DNA of 64,000 nt from JAJCYK01 sp965224285 (GTDB taxonomy: Bacteria; Bacteroidota; Bacteroidia; Cytophagales; Cyclobacteriaceae), in the NCBI GenBank assembly GCA_965224285.1, contig OZ245043.1:744001-808000 (forward strand), in the 5' to 3' direction. The number at the start of each line of letters is the position of its first letter. Positions within the stretch are counted from its first letter, which is position 1. The translations under genes and the position numbers were made by a program. The notes beneath the pieces were generated by a model that saw nothing but the letters and a program-made list of their open reading frames with translations, searched no databases and was not told the DNA's origin. Below, piece after piece: positions 35,733 to 45,046 of this stretch.

Positions 35733-36806
35733 ATGAAAAGAGTATTAAGAATATCATTGTTGGTTTTATTGGTAGCCAGTTTCTTATATATGAGCTATTT
35801 CCTTTATTCTAAATCCCGGGAACCAGATGTAGTATATGAAACTGATAGTACCTTTGTCAGCACTATAATAAGAAAAACCGTGGCTACCGGCTCAATCGTG
35901 CCTCGCAAGGAAGTAGAGATCAAGTCTCAGGTTTCCGGGGTGGTCGATAGAATCTATGTGGAAGCAGGCGAACCCGCCGATAAGGGTCAACTGTTAGCCA
36001 AAATCCGGATCATCCCTAATTCGGTAGCCCTCAACAATGCTCAATCTCAATTACGTACCGCCCGCATTAATTATGAGAATGCCAAAAAAGAAAAGGAACG
36101 ACAGGAGCAATTGTTCAAGGAAAACATCATTTCCGAAGTAGAATTTAATGAATTCCAACTGGATTTTGAATTGCGGGACGAACAACTGCAATCTGCAGAA
36201 AACAACTTGCAATTGGTACGCGAAGGAGCCTCTAAGCAAGCGGGAACTGCCACCAATGAAGTGCGATCTACAGTAGACGGAATGATCCTGGATGTCCCGG
36301 TAAGGGAGGGTAGCTTTGTGATTGAATCCAATACCTTCAATGAAGGTACTACTATCGTTTCAATTGCCAATATGCAGTCTATGATCTTTGAAGGAAAAGT
36401 GGACGAGTCGGAGGTAGGAAAAATCCGGGAGGGCATGCCCATAAAACTGGTGATAGGCGCCCTGGAAGGTGAGACTTTCGATGCCGCTCTTGAGCATATC
36501 AGCCCTAAAGGAATTGAAGAAGAAGGGGCGATTCAATTCGAAGTGAGAGCTGCTATCGACATTCGGGAGGATATGTTCCTACGAGCAGGCTACAGCGCTA
36601 ATGCCGATATTGTGTTAGAGCAAAAAGACAGTGTGCTTTCCATTAAGGAAAGTAACCTGGTCTTCGAAGACGATAAAGTATTCGTAGAAGTAATGACCGG
36701 CCCTCAACAATTTGAGAAACGGGAAATTGAGACCGGAATTTCAGATGGTATTAACATTGAAGTTGTTTCTGGGCTCACTGAGGAGGATCGAGTCAAAAAA
36801 TTGTAA
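35733..36806 (+). CDS. HlyD/MacA-type periplasmic adaptor 2
   Basis: A 357-residue adaptor when started at the Met of MKRVLRISLLVLL, 10 bases after the stop of permease 4; the longer reading from 35697 would begin inside permease 4. The N-terminal anchor is followed by SGVVDRIYVEAGEPADKGQL, a coiled-coil hairpin, and the second lipoyl half (VREGSFVIESNTFNEGTT). It closely resembles adaptor 1 over its whole length. The cluster ends with a strong hairpin at 36832-36854. Confidence 0.9.
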   Translation: MKRVLRISLLVLLVASFLYMSYFLYSKSREPDVVYETDSTFVSTIIRKTVATGSIVPRKEVEIKSQVSGVVDRIYVEAGEPADKGQLLAKIRIIPNSVALNNAQSQLRTARINYENAKKEKERQEQLFKENIISEVEFNEFQLDFELRDEQLQSAENNLQLVREGASKQAGTATNEVRSTVDGMILDVPVREGSFVIESNTFNEGTTIVSIANMQSMIFEGKVDESEVGKIREGMPIKLVIGALEGETFDAALEHISPKGIEEEGAIQFEVRAAIDIREDMFLRAGYSANADIVLEQKDSVLSIKESNLVFEDDKVFVEVMTGPQQFEKREIETGISDGINIEVVSGLTEEDRVKKL

Positions 36807-36831
36807 AGTCAGAAGTCATCAATAACAAAAA

Positions 36832-36854
36832 AGCCGTCTTTTTGGAAGACGGCT
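36832..36854. terminator. bidirectional intrinsic terminator
   Basis: AGCCGTCTT-tttgg-AAGACGGCT forms a perfect 9-bp stem with a 5-base loop, with an A-run on the left and a T-rich stretch on the right. It ends the exporter cluster (plus strand) and the DUF4168-like gene (minus strand), whose stop is 24 bases to the right. Confidence 0.9.
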
Positions 36855-36877
36855 CTTATTTTTCTGGGATTGGTTAT

Positions 36878-37405
36878 TTATTGTCCTTCGCTGCCTTCAT
36901 CTTCCACCTCTTCCTCTTCACCTTCGGCGCGCTCGGATTTAATGCCTTCCAAAATACCCTCATAACGGGCTTTGAGTTCAGCATCCGATTTAAGTTCTTT
37001 AGTGATGCGATTATAGAGCCCTGCACCTAGCTGCTCATTATCCTTGATTTTCTCCGTATAAGCTTCTTTGAAAGCTTCAATGCGTTCCTTGTTAGCTTCT
37101 TCAATTTGGTTGTATGCTTCAATTTCTTCGGGAGTTGCCCCGATCTCTTGCAACTTAGCTTCGTCACCGTCAGCTCCTTGAATTTCCTTAAACCTTCTAC
37201 CACCATCCATAAGCTCATTGTCCTGGATCGAGGCATTATAGGCCTCCTTTAATTTTTCTTTCTCTTGATCTGCAAAGTCCATAACTAGAGCGTACTTCTT
37301 CAGTTCTTCGTCTGTGAGAGGTTCCTCATCCTGACCCTGTACACCGGTTACACAAAAAGCCGTCAGCATTAAACTCAGGAGGGTATACTTCCAATTCCAT
37401 TTCAT
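36878..37405 (-). CDS. secreted DUF4168-like helical protein
   Basis: A 175-residue exported protein with signal peptide ending near VQGQ (residues 21-25). The mature part is charged and helical and contains two related halves: LKEAYNASIQDNELMDGGRR (about 57-76) and FKEAYTEKIKDNEQLGAGLY (about 117-136), an internal duplication like that of DUF4168-type proteins. The C-terminal tail is acidic (EGEEEEVEDEGSEG). Function unknown. It shares a terminator with the exporter cluster. Confidence 0.7.
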   Translation of the reverse strand: MKWNWKYTLLSLMLTAFCVTGVQGQDEEPLTDEELKKYALVMDFADQEKEKLKEAYNASIQDNELMDGGRRFKEIQGADGDEAKLQEIGATPEEIEAYNQIEEANKERIEAFKEAYTEKIKDNEQLGAGLYNRITKELKSDAELKARYEGILEGIKSERAEGEEEEVEDEGSEGQ

Positions 37406-37483
37406 TTCATTCTAATTTAGGTTGTTCGTACTATTCCAACTTGAAAGAAAATAGATTTTTCCAAGAAATGCAAGCCGGAAAAC

Positions 37484-37491
37484 TATATTTG
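37484..37491 (+). promoter_or_regulatory. TATATTTG (TAnnTTTG) -7 box before ArsC-like gene
   Basis: TATATTTG matches the Bacteroidota -7 consensus and lies 23 bases upstream of the start codon at 37514. A clear -33 TTG is not visible at the right distance. Confidence 0.4.
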
Positions 37492-37513
37492 CTTTATTAA
37501 CTGATATGTGTCC

Positions 37514-37864
37514 ATGAAAGTTTATTTCTTGAATAATTGCAGCACCTGCCAACGTATCCTGAGCGAGTTATCGGAACATGAGTTTGAGAAACAGGATATA
37601 AAAAGTCAACCCCTGCGACCCCATCAATTAGACAAAATGGCGAAGTTGTCAGGTAGTTACCAGGGGCTCTTTAGTCGTAGGGCTATGAAATATCGCCAAC
37701 TTGGCTTGAATCAAAAAGAGCTTAATGAAGAGGATTTTAGGAATTGGATCTTAAAGGAATATACTTTTTTAAAAAGACCGGTATTTCTAATTGATAACGA
37801 AATATTTATCGGAAGCTCGAAAAAGGAAGTTGAACGGTTAAAGCAAAAGCTGTCGACTTTATAA
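37514..37864 (+). CDS. ArsC/Spx-like thioredoxin-fold protein
   Basis: A 116-residue protein when started at the second Met (MKVYFLNNCSTCQ). The CSTC motif at residues 9-12 is the redox/catalytic site of the ArsC/YffB/Spx superfamily. The size is normal for the family. Whether it reduces arsenate is not clear; no ars genes are linked and the family includes regulators and glutathione-dependent reductases. It is a single-gene unit with its own -7 box. Confidence 0.85.
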   Translation: MKVYFLNNCSTCQRILSELSEHEFEKQDIKSQPLRPHQLDKMAKLSGSYQGLFSRRAMKYRQLGLNQKELNEEDFRNWILKEYTFLKRPVFLIDNEIFIGSSKKEVERLKQKLSTL

Positions 37865-38202
37865 GTGGGATATTAATTTAAAATTCTTTCTAGTCGGACG
37901 CATCAGCGAAATTAATACTCCTGAATTTGATCCAATATCGAAGCAAAATCCATCCATTTAAAGGCAGTACACCTAGGGGAGTCCCCCCGTCCCCCGCCCC
38001 TGTGCAGGCCCAAGTACGATAGGGCCTCGCCGTCGCCTAGCTTTGGCGGACTAGGCCTGCTAATCAGATCTGAACTGAATTTTTTTAAGCAAGTTAGGGA
38101 ATGAGAGTAGCAGGATTTGAGATTGGGAAATAAAAATTTGGTTACTGAAAAATTGGATGGATATAATTTGACTCACAGCCCATTGCTAAAGCAAGGGAGC
38201 TA
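37865..38202. repeat. GC-rich structured intergenic element
   Basis: 338 bases between two convergent genes. In an otherwise AT-rich region, about 37976-38060 is GC-rich and holds nested inverted repeats: GCAGGCC (38004-38010) with GGCCTGC (38054-38060); AGGCCC (38006-38011) with GGGCCT (38022-38027); and GCCTAG (38035-38040) with CTAGGC (38051-38056). The first and second pairs overlap and so are mutually exclusive folds. A TCAGATCTGA palindrome follows at 38064-38073. No gene is supported. It may be a dispersed repeat. Confidence 0.55.
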
Positions 38203-40581
38203 TCAAAATTCCAACCAAATTTTCAGATTGAAAAATCGTTGAGACAGGTTGTTGGGCACAGCAAACTCCCGGTTCTGTAAGTCGGTGATCCAAGTATAGG
38301 AGATAGTATTGCGTGCCCCCAGCAGATTAAGTATCTCAGCATTTAACCAAATGGCTTTTACTCCTACCTGATGGTTTTCAGTATCGCGCAAACTGATTAA
38401 TTTGGAGAAACCTACATCCACCCGTTGGTAGGATTTTGCCTCAAAGCGATTGCGAAATTGCAGGTTTCCCGGAGGGCCAAAGGGCAAACCGCTACCAAAA
38501 AGTAGATTCAGATACACTCTCACCGTAGGATCATTGGGCATGTGGTCCTCAAAGTAGATTCCCAGGTTTACTCGTTGATCAGTAGGGCGGCGAACGGCAC
38601 CCTCAATCTCGTTCAATTCCTCCTCGGTTTTGAGCAGACCCAAACTAAACCAGGACTCAGTGCCTTTTATAAATGCTCCGCTAACCCGCATATCCAGTCC
38701 CATTGCATATCCGTCGGCCAAGTTGTTGCCATAATAACGAAGCCGGACATTATCGATATCGTAGGGTATGAGGTTTTCCAGGAATTTATAATATGTTTCT
38801 GTGGACAGCTTAAAGCTCCTGCCCCACATTTTAAAATCATAATCAACGCCCCCTATTAAATGCAAACTGGATTGTGCCCGGATATTCAGGTTTAGGCTTC
38901 CTGAAAAATCCCTTAACTCCCGGTAAAAGGGAGGCTGACGATACCATCCTACAGCTGCGGTAAAAGTGAGCGGCCTGACCCATGAGGTCTGGTAATTGTA
39001 TTGCAGCCTGGGGCTCACCAGCCACTGTTGGTTCAAGGACCAATAATGCCATCTGACACCGGCGTTGATCCAGTGTTGCGCCCATTGCTGTTGATATTGA
39101 ACATAACCGGTGAATCGGGTAGACTCCAAGTCAGCGGTATTGTTTATTGGAGGTGTATTGACTACGGAAAAATCAGCGGAATCCGTGAATTCAAATTCCC
39201 TCAAACGATCTGCTATTGACTCCCTGACTAGGCCTAATCCAAATTGAATTTTTCTGCGGTCATCCCAAAGGAAAGTGGTGTGGTTTAAGGCATTAAAAAT
39301 AGTAGCGTTTAGTTGATTGCGCCCCCAACGGTAATTAAGACCCAACCCTCGAATGATGGCACAATCGTTAAAATTAGCGGATCCCGGATTAGTATCAACG
39401 TCGCACAATCGATAGGCTCCCTCCACTTCAAAATATTCTCGCTCCCTGGTGGTTAATGCAGAAAGTATTAGCTGGCTATGCCAACGGGGACTGAATTCAT
39501 GCCTCAATTGTAAGCCTCCTTGCAGGGTACGATACCTGAGAATTTCCCGCCCATCAAAACCTACCAGAAACTGGAATGATTGGTCGAATGTGCCAAACCG
39601 GGTTTCCCGGGTCTCAGGTACTACCAAATAGCGGTTGGCGGCATAGCTGGCCAGTAACCCAAGGCTGGTTCTATTCTGAGGATCTAAATAATACCTCACG
39701 TAGGTTTGAATATCCGTGAATCTGGGCAGATATTCACCGTCGGTTTCCAAGGTATTTAAAAGATATTGTGAATTTTTATGCCTGACTCCCATTAAATAAG
39801 ACCATCGTCCATCCTGGGAAGCATCTTCATAATGCGCCGATCCGCCTAAAAGGCCTATAGTTGCCGAACCTGCCCGGACCTCTGGTTCTTTGTAATTTAT
39901 ATTGAGTGAACTGCTCAACTTATCGCCATATTTGGCCGACCAGCCGCCTGCAGAGAACTCAATATTCTCCACTAATCTTGGATTTACAAAACTCAACCCC
40001 TCCTGTCGTCCGGCTCTGATCAAAAATGGACGGTAAATGGGTATGTCATTTACATAAACGAGATTCTCCTCAAAATTACCCCCTCTAACCGCGTAAGCAG
40101 CACTTAATTCATTATTTATGGACACTCCGGGCAAAGTGCCAAGGATTTGATTAAACTCACCAAAGGGTGAGGGCAAAAGCTTGGCCGCTTCAGGATTGAT
40201 CACCGTCACTCCCGGCCTTGATGCTGATCCGGTTGATGAAACCTCAACCTGAGAGAGCATAGTAGTATCGATAGGCAGTCTAAGGTTAAGAAGTAAATTT
40301 TCGAAAGGGTGTAGGGCAACTACTCGTTTTTGAGTGAGATATCCCACATGACTAATAGTTAGTTCCAGGGTAACATCCGCCTGTACAGTTAAGTTAAACC
40401 GTCCCTGACTATCAGAGGTAGTTCCGGTACCACTATCAACTACTACATTAACCCCCGCAATAGGATCCGAATCTTCATTGGTGATCTTACCACTGACAAA
40501 CGCTGTCTGAGCGGATATCGACAGGCACCAGCAACAAATCAAGTATGTCAAGCAACACTTTATCCTCAAGTCATTATACAC
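38203..40581 (-). CDS. TonB-dependent receptor with carboxypeptidase-like N-terminal domain
   Basis: A 792-residue outer-membrane receptor. It has a signal peptide (to about SAQ, residues 23-25), a carboxypeptidase-regulatory-like domain (TAFVSGKITNEDSDPIAGVNV, about 26-110), a plug (about 115-235, GVSINNELSAAYAVRGGNFEENLVYVND) and a beta-barrel ending in F. It imports an unknown substrate using TonB energy. The start is a GTG that overlaps the end of rpe by 16 bases; a TTG at 40569 is an alternative. No SusD-like gene is adjacent. Confidence 0.92.
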   Translation of the reverse strand: MYNDLRIKCCLTYLICCWCLSISAQTAFVSGKITNEDSDPIAGVNVVVDSGTGTTSDSQGRFNLTVQADVTLELTISHVGYLTQKRVVALHPFENLLLNLRLPIDTTMLSQVEVSSTGSASRPGVTVINPEAAKLLPSPFGEFNQILGTLPGVSINNELSAAYAVRGGNFEENLVYVNDIPIYRPFLIRAGRQEGLSFVNPRLVENIEFSAGGWSAKYGDKLSSSLNINYKEPEVRAGSATIGLLGGSAHYEDASQDGRWSYLMGVRHKNSQYLLNTLETDGEYLPRFTDIQTYVRYYLDPQNRTSLGLLASYAANRYLVVPETRETRFGTFDQSFQFLVGFDGREILRYRTLQGGLQLRHEFSPRWHSQLILSALTTREREYFEVEGAYRLCDVDTNPGSANFNDCAIIRGLGLNYRWGRNQLNATIFNALNHTTFLWDDRRKIQFGLGLVRESIADRLREFEFTDSADFSVVNTPPINNTADLESTRFTGYVQYQQQWAQHWINAGVRWHYWSLNQQWLVSPRLQYNYQTSWVRPLTFTAAVGWYRQPPFYRELRDFSGSLNLNIRAQSSLHLIGGVDYDFKMWGRSFKLSTETYYKFLENLIPYDIDNVRLRYYGNNLADGYAMGLDMRVSGAFIKGTESWFSLGLLKTEEELNEIEGAVRRPTDQRVNLGIYFEDHMPNDPTVRVYLNLLFGSGLPFGPPGNLQFRNRFEAKSYQRVDVGFSKLISLRDTENHQVGVKAIWLNAEILNLLGARNTISYTWITDLQNREFAVPNNLSQRFFNLKIWLEF

Positions 40582-41222
40582 TTAAGGTCTTTAATGGTCT
40601 CAGATGGGTTTGAACTGCCAAATACAAAGCTGCCTGCTACCAACACATCTGCGCCAGCTCTGATTAGCTCCGGAGCCAGTTCGATATTTACTCCTCCATC
40701 GATCTCTATCAAGGTATGACTGCCTTCCTCCGCAATCATTTGCCTCAAATCTCTCAATTTGTTAAAACTTCCCCCGATAAATTTTTGTCCGCCGAACCCT
40801 GGATTGACCGACATCAAACACACCAAATCCAAATCAGCCAGTATGGGGGTTAATAAACTGACCGGCGTATGGGGATTTAACGCCACCCCTGCCCTGCACC
40901 CTAGTTCCTTAATTTGTTGAACAACCCGGTGCAGATGAGGACAGGCTTCGTAATGCACGGTAATGTAGCCGGCACCCAGGCCAGCCAACTTTTGTAGAAA
41001 ATGCTCCGGACGTTGAATCATCAAATGAATATCCAGCGGTTTAGTTGCATGCCTGGCGATGGCCTCACAAACCGGGATACCAAATGAAATGTTAGGAACG
41101 AACTGACCATCCATGATATCCAAATGAAACCAATCGGCATCACTGGAATTAACCAGTTCAATATCCCTTTGTAAATTGGCAAAATCAGAAGCCAGAAGTG
41201 ATGGGGCAATAATGGTGCTCAT
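40566..41222 (-). CDS. rpe: ribulose-phosphate 3-epimerase
   Basis: A 218-residue TIM-barrel enzyme of the pentose phosphate pathway that interconverts ribulose 5-phosphate and xylulose 5-phosphate. Motifs include APSLLASDFANL at residues 6-17, the catalytic Asp in FHLDIMDGQFVP, HLMI, NPGFGGQKF and IEIDGGVN with the second catalytic Asp. Length and motif order are normal. The gene overlaps the start of the TonB-dependent receptor on the same strand. Confidence 0.96.
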   Translation of the reverse strand: MSTIIAPSLLASDFANLQRDIELVNSSDADWFHLDIMDGQFVPNISFGIPVCEAIARHATKPLDIHLMIQRPEHFLQKLAGLGAGYITVHYEACPHLHRVVQQIKELGCRAGVALNPHTPVSLLTPILADLDLVCLMSVNPGFGGQKFIGGSFNKLRDLRQMIAEEGSHTLIEIDGGVNIELAPELIRAGADVLVAGSFVFGSSNPSETIKDLKCIMT

Positions 41223-41310
41223 GGAGCAAATATACGATTATCCCATTTGCAAACTATCATTGTTAAAGGGAAGAGGGCTCTTCACTGAAGGCATACCCTC
41301 GGCATCAGGG

Positions 41311-42935
41311 TCAGTATTTGATCAATCGGAAAGAACCCTGGTTTTCTGAGCTGAAAAAGTTTACCAGGTAGATGCCCTCCTCCAATGCTGGTAGTTCTAC
41401 GGAAATTTCCTGATCAGGAGGTATATGCGAAAAAAAAGATTGGGTAATCAGCTGTCCCTGGAGATTGTGAATTTTTAGATTTACTTCGGACAAGGGCTTA
41501 TGACTAACAAAAAATAAGTTATGGGTAATGGGATTAGGGTAAAACTTCACCTCATCTGTTAGAGTATTTTCATCTACACTTAGCACAATATCATCGGCTC
41601 TGGCAAAATTTGGGATACCGAACCCCAATTGATTATCCGGTTCCTGTACCTTACTTCCTGAATTTCTCACAGCTGCCAGCACTTGTTTATAGCTAAGTTC
41701 GGGATTATTCTGCCAAATACCTGTAGCCAGGCTCGCCAGTTGGGGAGCGGAAAGGAAGTACCATTATTAAATACTTCATTTCCCTGAGCGTTGATCACTG
41801 ATGTGGTGACGCCAATGGCCACTACATCCGGTTTAGTCCTGCCATCGGAAGTAGGGCCAATGGAGCTAAATCCGGGTTTAACGGTATCACTGTTTATAGC
41901 GCCGACTGCCAATACATCTATTGCATCGGCCGGAGCAGTGATCTTTTGCCAAAGTGAATTGCCACTATTCCCTGCACTAACCGCTAAAACCATTCCTTTG
42001 GTAGCCGCTATAGACGCAGCCCGGGAGATAACGGTGCTCTGGCCATCTAACTGCTCCACGGTATAATTCATCTCAGGGTCGTCAAATACATTATACCCCA
42101 AGGAGGTATTAATCACATCAGCTCCAGCGCTGTCTGCCAGCTCCGCGGCAAACACCCAGTTGTATTCTTCGATACGGTACTCAGACGATACATCCTCAGT
42201 TACGCAAAGAATAAAATCAGCCTCTGGCACTCCTCCGGTAAATACTCCCGGTATTTCGGCAGCAATGACCGACAGCACTTTGGTGCCGTGATCATCATAA
42301 CGATAGACGTTCTCATTGTCGCCTAAAAAATCGTAGGTGATCAGCAGCTGGCTGTTATCAAACAGATGCGAGAATGCATCAGTGCTGTTAACGCCTTCAA
42401 ATCCATCGTCAAATACCGCCACCAACATGCCTTCACCTTTTATCCCAGCCTGGTGCATCTGGTCAATGCCTAACAGCTGATTTTGGAGATCTGTACTGAG
42501 AGTAGTCCTGACATTACGATTTTTATGCTTATTCTTGAAGGGCTTGGCGGTGCCATCCCGAGGTGTTAATGGTCCGGGAGCTACATACTCGATGGAAGTT
42601 ATGTATTCAAGAGAACTTAAATCATTCAGTTGTGAGGAATCAGCCTGTATCAGCGCTCCATTCAACCACTTAGTAGGGTATCGTACCAGTACACCTATAC
42701 TTGCCAGATCCTCTAAATAGGTACTATTTACCGGCAGGTCTTCCTCGGTGACAGGAATCAATTGCTTTATTCGTCGTTCTACTGCTCTCTGACTGAGAAA
42801 CTCCAGCGGTTCCGCCGTGCTAAATTCATCGCCTTTATCCGTAAAGAACACCATGAATCGATGGTTCTGGGCTTTTATTGGCGCACCCAATACCAGCACG
42901 AGTAATATGCTAAATACAATATTATTCCCTGCCAT
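41311..42935 (-). pseudogene. subtilase (S8) with T9SS sorting domain, frameshifted
   Basis: Two reading frames together make one subtilisin-like protease of about 540 residues. The upstream part (42935 to about 41752) has a signal peptide, an inhibitor-like prodomain, Asp in AVFDDGF, His in YDDHGTKVL, Asn in SAGNSG and the catalytic Ser in NGTSF. The downstream part (about 41752 to 41311) continues with SAPQLASLATGIWQNNPELS read in the other frame and ends with a T9SS type A sorting domain (VKFYPNPITHNLFFVS, ISVELPALEEGIYLVNF). The frames join if one T is restored at 41751-41753 on the minus strand (a T-run), directly after the catalytic Ser codon. It could be a sequencing error or a real pseudogene. 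Confidence 0.82.
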
Positions 42936-43608
42936 AATCGATCAATATTTGTTCAAACTTAATGCCAACTTCCAACATTCCCAGACAACTCGGTTCAGTG
43001 TTGCAAAAATCCAATATACTGGAATTCTTGTAAATGACCCCGATTTCCCGAGCATATACCACTTGACGGATATCTTGAAAAATCAGGGTATCTGGTTCGT
43101 TATTTTCTAGTACCGTAAGGGTTTGATTGAATTTCCCGGCAGGAGTTTCCATAGTGCCATCGACCTGGGAAACCTGATATTGGTCTTCATCCCTTGAATT
43201 AAAGATGTTACCATCCCAGGTGTTATTAAGGGCTAATGGAAATACCAGTTTGGCAAAGGGTATGTTGTTCTCCACCATTATCGCGTGCTGGGGAGTGCGC
43301 CTGGCAGTCCATACGGAGTCCAGGTCCCATGGATCGTCCGAAGTTTGCCGGGTGGAACGATGAATGATATAGGTGATCTGTTCGCCAACCCCAAATGAAT
43401 CCACCACTTGCTCCCTCAGCTGAAAATCAGCAGTATCGCTGGACCCAAATAATGAAAATTCTTCCCGGTGCACCTGATAGTCACGATACATTCCTACTTC
43501 CAATGGGAAGTAACTATATCCCACTACGTCGGGATCAGGGGGTATAGTATCAGAATCACAGCTCAGCGTCAGCACCACTGAGAACAGCAGTATGGACCAG
43601 CGTGTCAT
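42922..43608 (-). CDS. hypothetical lipoprotein
   Basis: A 228-residue protein when started at the Met of MTRWSILLFSVVLTLSC, where the cysteine follows a lipobox. The start forms a TAATG overlap with the stop of mnmA, and the end overlaps the start of the subtilase by 14 bases, so it is part of an operon. The mature part is beta-rich, with strand-like SYFPLEVGMYRDYQVHRE near its N-terminus. No family was recognised. Confidence 0.75.
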   Translation of the reverse strand: MTRWSILLFSVVLTLSCDSDTIPPDPDVVGYSYFPLEVGMYRDYQVHREEFSLFGSSDTADFQLREQVVDSFGVGEQITYIIHRSTRQTSDDPWDLDSVWTARRTPQHAIMVENNIPFAKLVFPLALNNTWDGNIFNSRDEDQYQVSQVDGTMETPAGKFNQTLTVLENNEPDTLIFQDIRQVVYAREIGVIYKNSSILDFCNTEPSCLGMLEVGIKFEQILIDYGRE

Positions 43609-44720
43609 TAATGGTGATTTTGTTGAAAACTGGAAGCTATCCAACCGCCACCCAGAACATCCTGACCTTCATAAAATACCGCAGCTTGCCCAGGGGCTAT
43701 GGCATGAACCCCATTTCCAAAGTACACCTTAATGGTGTCTCCAGCCTGCTCTAATACGGATGGGTGGCCAGGATCGTTATAGCGCACCTTGGTGACCGCT
43801 TCTACCCTATCAGGGCCCAATTCGGCATACTTGACCATATTAAGCTGATGGACGTACATGCCATTTCTCGCCAACTCATCAAAAGTGCCCAATACAATGG
43901 TATTGGAGTCTTTTCTGATCTCGGTTACATAAACCGGGTATCCCAGGGCTACTCCCAACCCTTTTCTTTGCCCGATAGTGTAGAATGGATATCCCTGATG
44001 CTGGCCAACCAACGAGCCATCTTCCAGTACAAAATCCCCTCCTGCTACCTCCTTTTCCAGCCCAGGCACTCTTCGTTTCAGAAAACCGCGATAATCATTA
44101 TCAGGGACAAAACAGATCTCATAAGACTCTGGTTTATTCACCAATTCTTTGAACCCGCGGTCTATGGCCATTTCCCTGATTTTACTTTTAGTAAGATGCC
44201 CCAATGGAAACTGAGTGCGACTTAAACTCTTTTGTGATATTCCCCATAGGGCATAGGACTGATCCTTCAATTCGTCTACCCCTTTGGAAATAACAAAGCG
44301 TTGATCTACCTCTCTCACCTGGGCGTAATGCCCGGTAGCCATGAATTCACAGTTTAACTGGTCTGCCCTGCGCAGCAAGGCTTCCCATTTAATGTGGGTA
44401 TTGCAAAGCACACAAGGATTAGGTGTTCTGCCTTGTAAATATTCCTTAGTAAAATGATCAATGACATAATCTCCAAATTCCTCCCGGATATCCAAAATGT
44501 AGTGGGGAAACCCCAGGGATACTGCAATATTCCTGGCATCATTTATGGAGTCCAGGCTACAGCATCCGGTTTCCTTTTTGCTGGCACCAGAGCTGGCATA
44601 ATCCCAGGTTTTCATGGTCATACCAATGACCTCATAACCCTGTTCATGCAGTATCACCGCAGCCAGACTGCTATCAATACCGCCACTCATAGCCACTAAA
44701 ACACGTCCTTTCCTACTCAT
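43608..44720 (-). CDS. mnmA: tRNA-specific 2-thiouridylase MnmA
   Basis: A 370-residue cytoplasmic enzyme that makes 2-thiouridine at the wobble position of some tRNAs. It has the PP-loop SGGIDSS (residues 12-18), the catalytic Cys in NPCVLCNTHIKW, the second Cys in SYEICFVPDNDYRGFL and GQRKGLG near residue 250. Length matches the family. The stop forms a TAATG overlap with the lipoprotein gene and the start forms one with the 76-residue gene. Confidence 0.97.
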   Translation of the reverse strand: MSRKGRVLVAMSGGIDSSLAAVILHEQGYEVIGMTMKTWDYASSGASKKETGCCSLDSINDARNIAVSLGFPHYILDIREEFGDYVIDHFTKEYLQGRTPNPCVLCNTHIKWEALLRRADQLNCEFMATGHYAQVREVDQRFVISKGVDELKDQSYALWGISQKSLSRTQFPLGHLTKSKIREMAIDRGFKELVNKPESYEICFVPDNDYRGFLKRRVPGLEKEVAGGDFVLEDGSLVGQHQGYPFYTIGQRKGLGVALGYPVYVTEIRKDSNTIVLGTFDELARNGMYVHQLNMVKYAELGPDRVEAVTKVRYNDPGHPSVLEQAGDTIKVYFGNGVHAIAPGQAAVFYEGQDVLGGGWIASSFQQNHH

Positions 44721-44950
44721 TATCTCACCTTTTTACGGTAAGCCTCAATAGCCTGTTTAAAATCGCACCCCGTGGATCTCATGGCTTCTACCACCCATAT
44801 CGCAGCTGCTATATAAGATAATTTCTCACCCGGAGTATCCCCGGCAATATCTATAGGAGACTCCTCGCCATTGGCCAACGCCTCTTCGGACTCCTTTAAG
44901 TCCAACCAGTGGTAGCGTTCCACCAAACGCTCAATTTCACGATTGTCCAT
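44720..44950 (-). CDS. small hypothetical protein upstream of mnmA
   Basis: A 76-residue charged protein (REIERLVERYHWLDLKES..., AYRKKVR) without signal peptide. It forms a TAATG overlap with mnmA, which supports that it is a real gene. It may be a coupled small helical protein; no family was recognised. A 97-base divergent gap separates it from the TrpF-like gene. Confidence 0.65.
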   Translation of the reverse strand: MDNREIERLVERYHWLDLKESEEALANGEESPIDIAGDTPGEKLSYIAAAIWVVEAMRSTGCDFKQAIEAYRKKVR

Positions 44951-45046
44951 TAGTGATAAAAGCTATTGCAAAGATAAAATTTTGCAGTTTTAAACGCATA
45001 TACCAACAATATTTTGGGTTATTTTGTTTGAAATTCGCAAATATTT

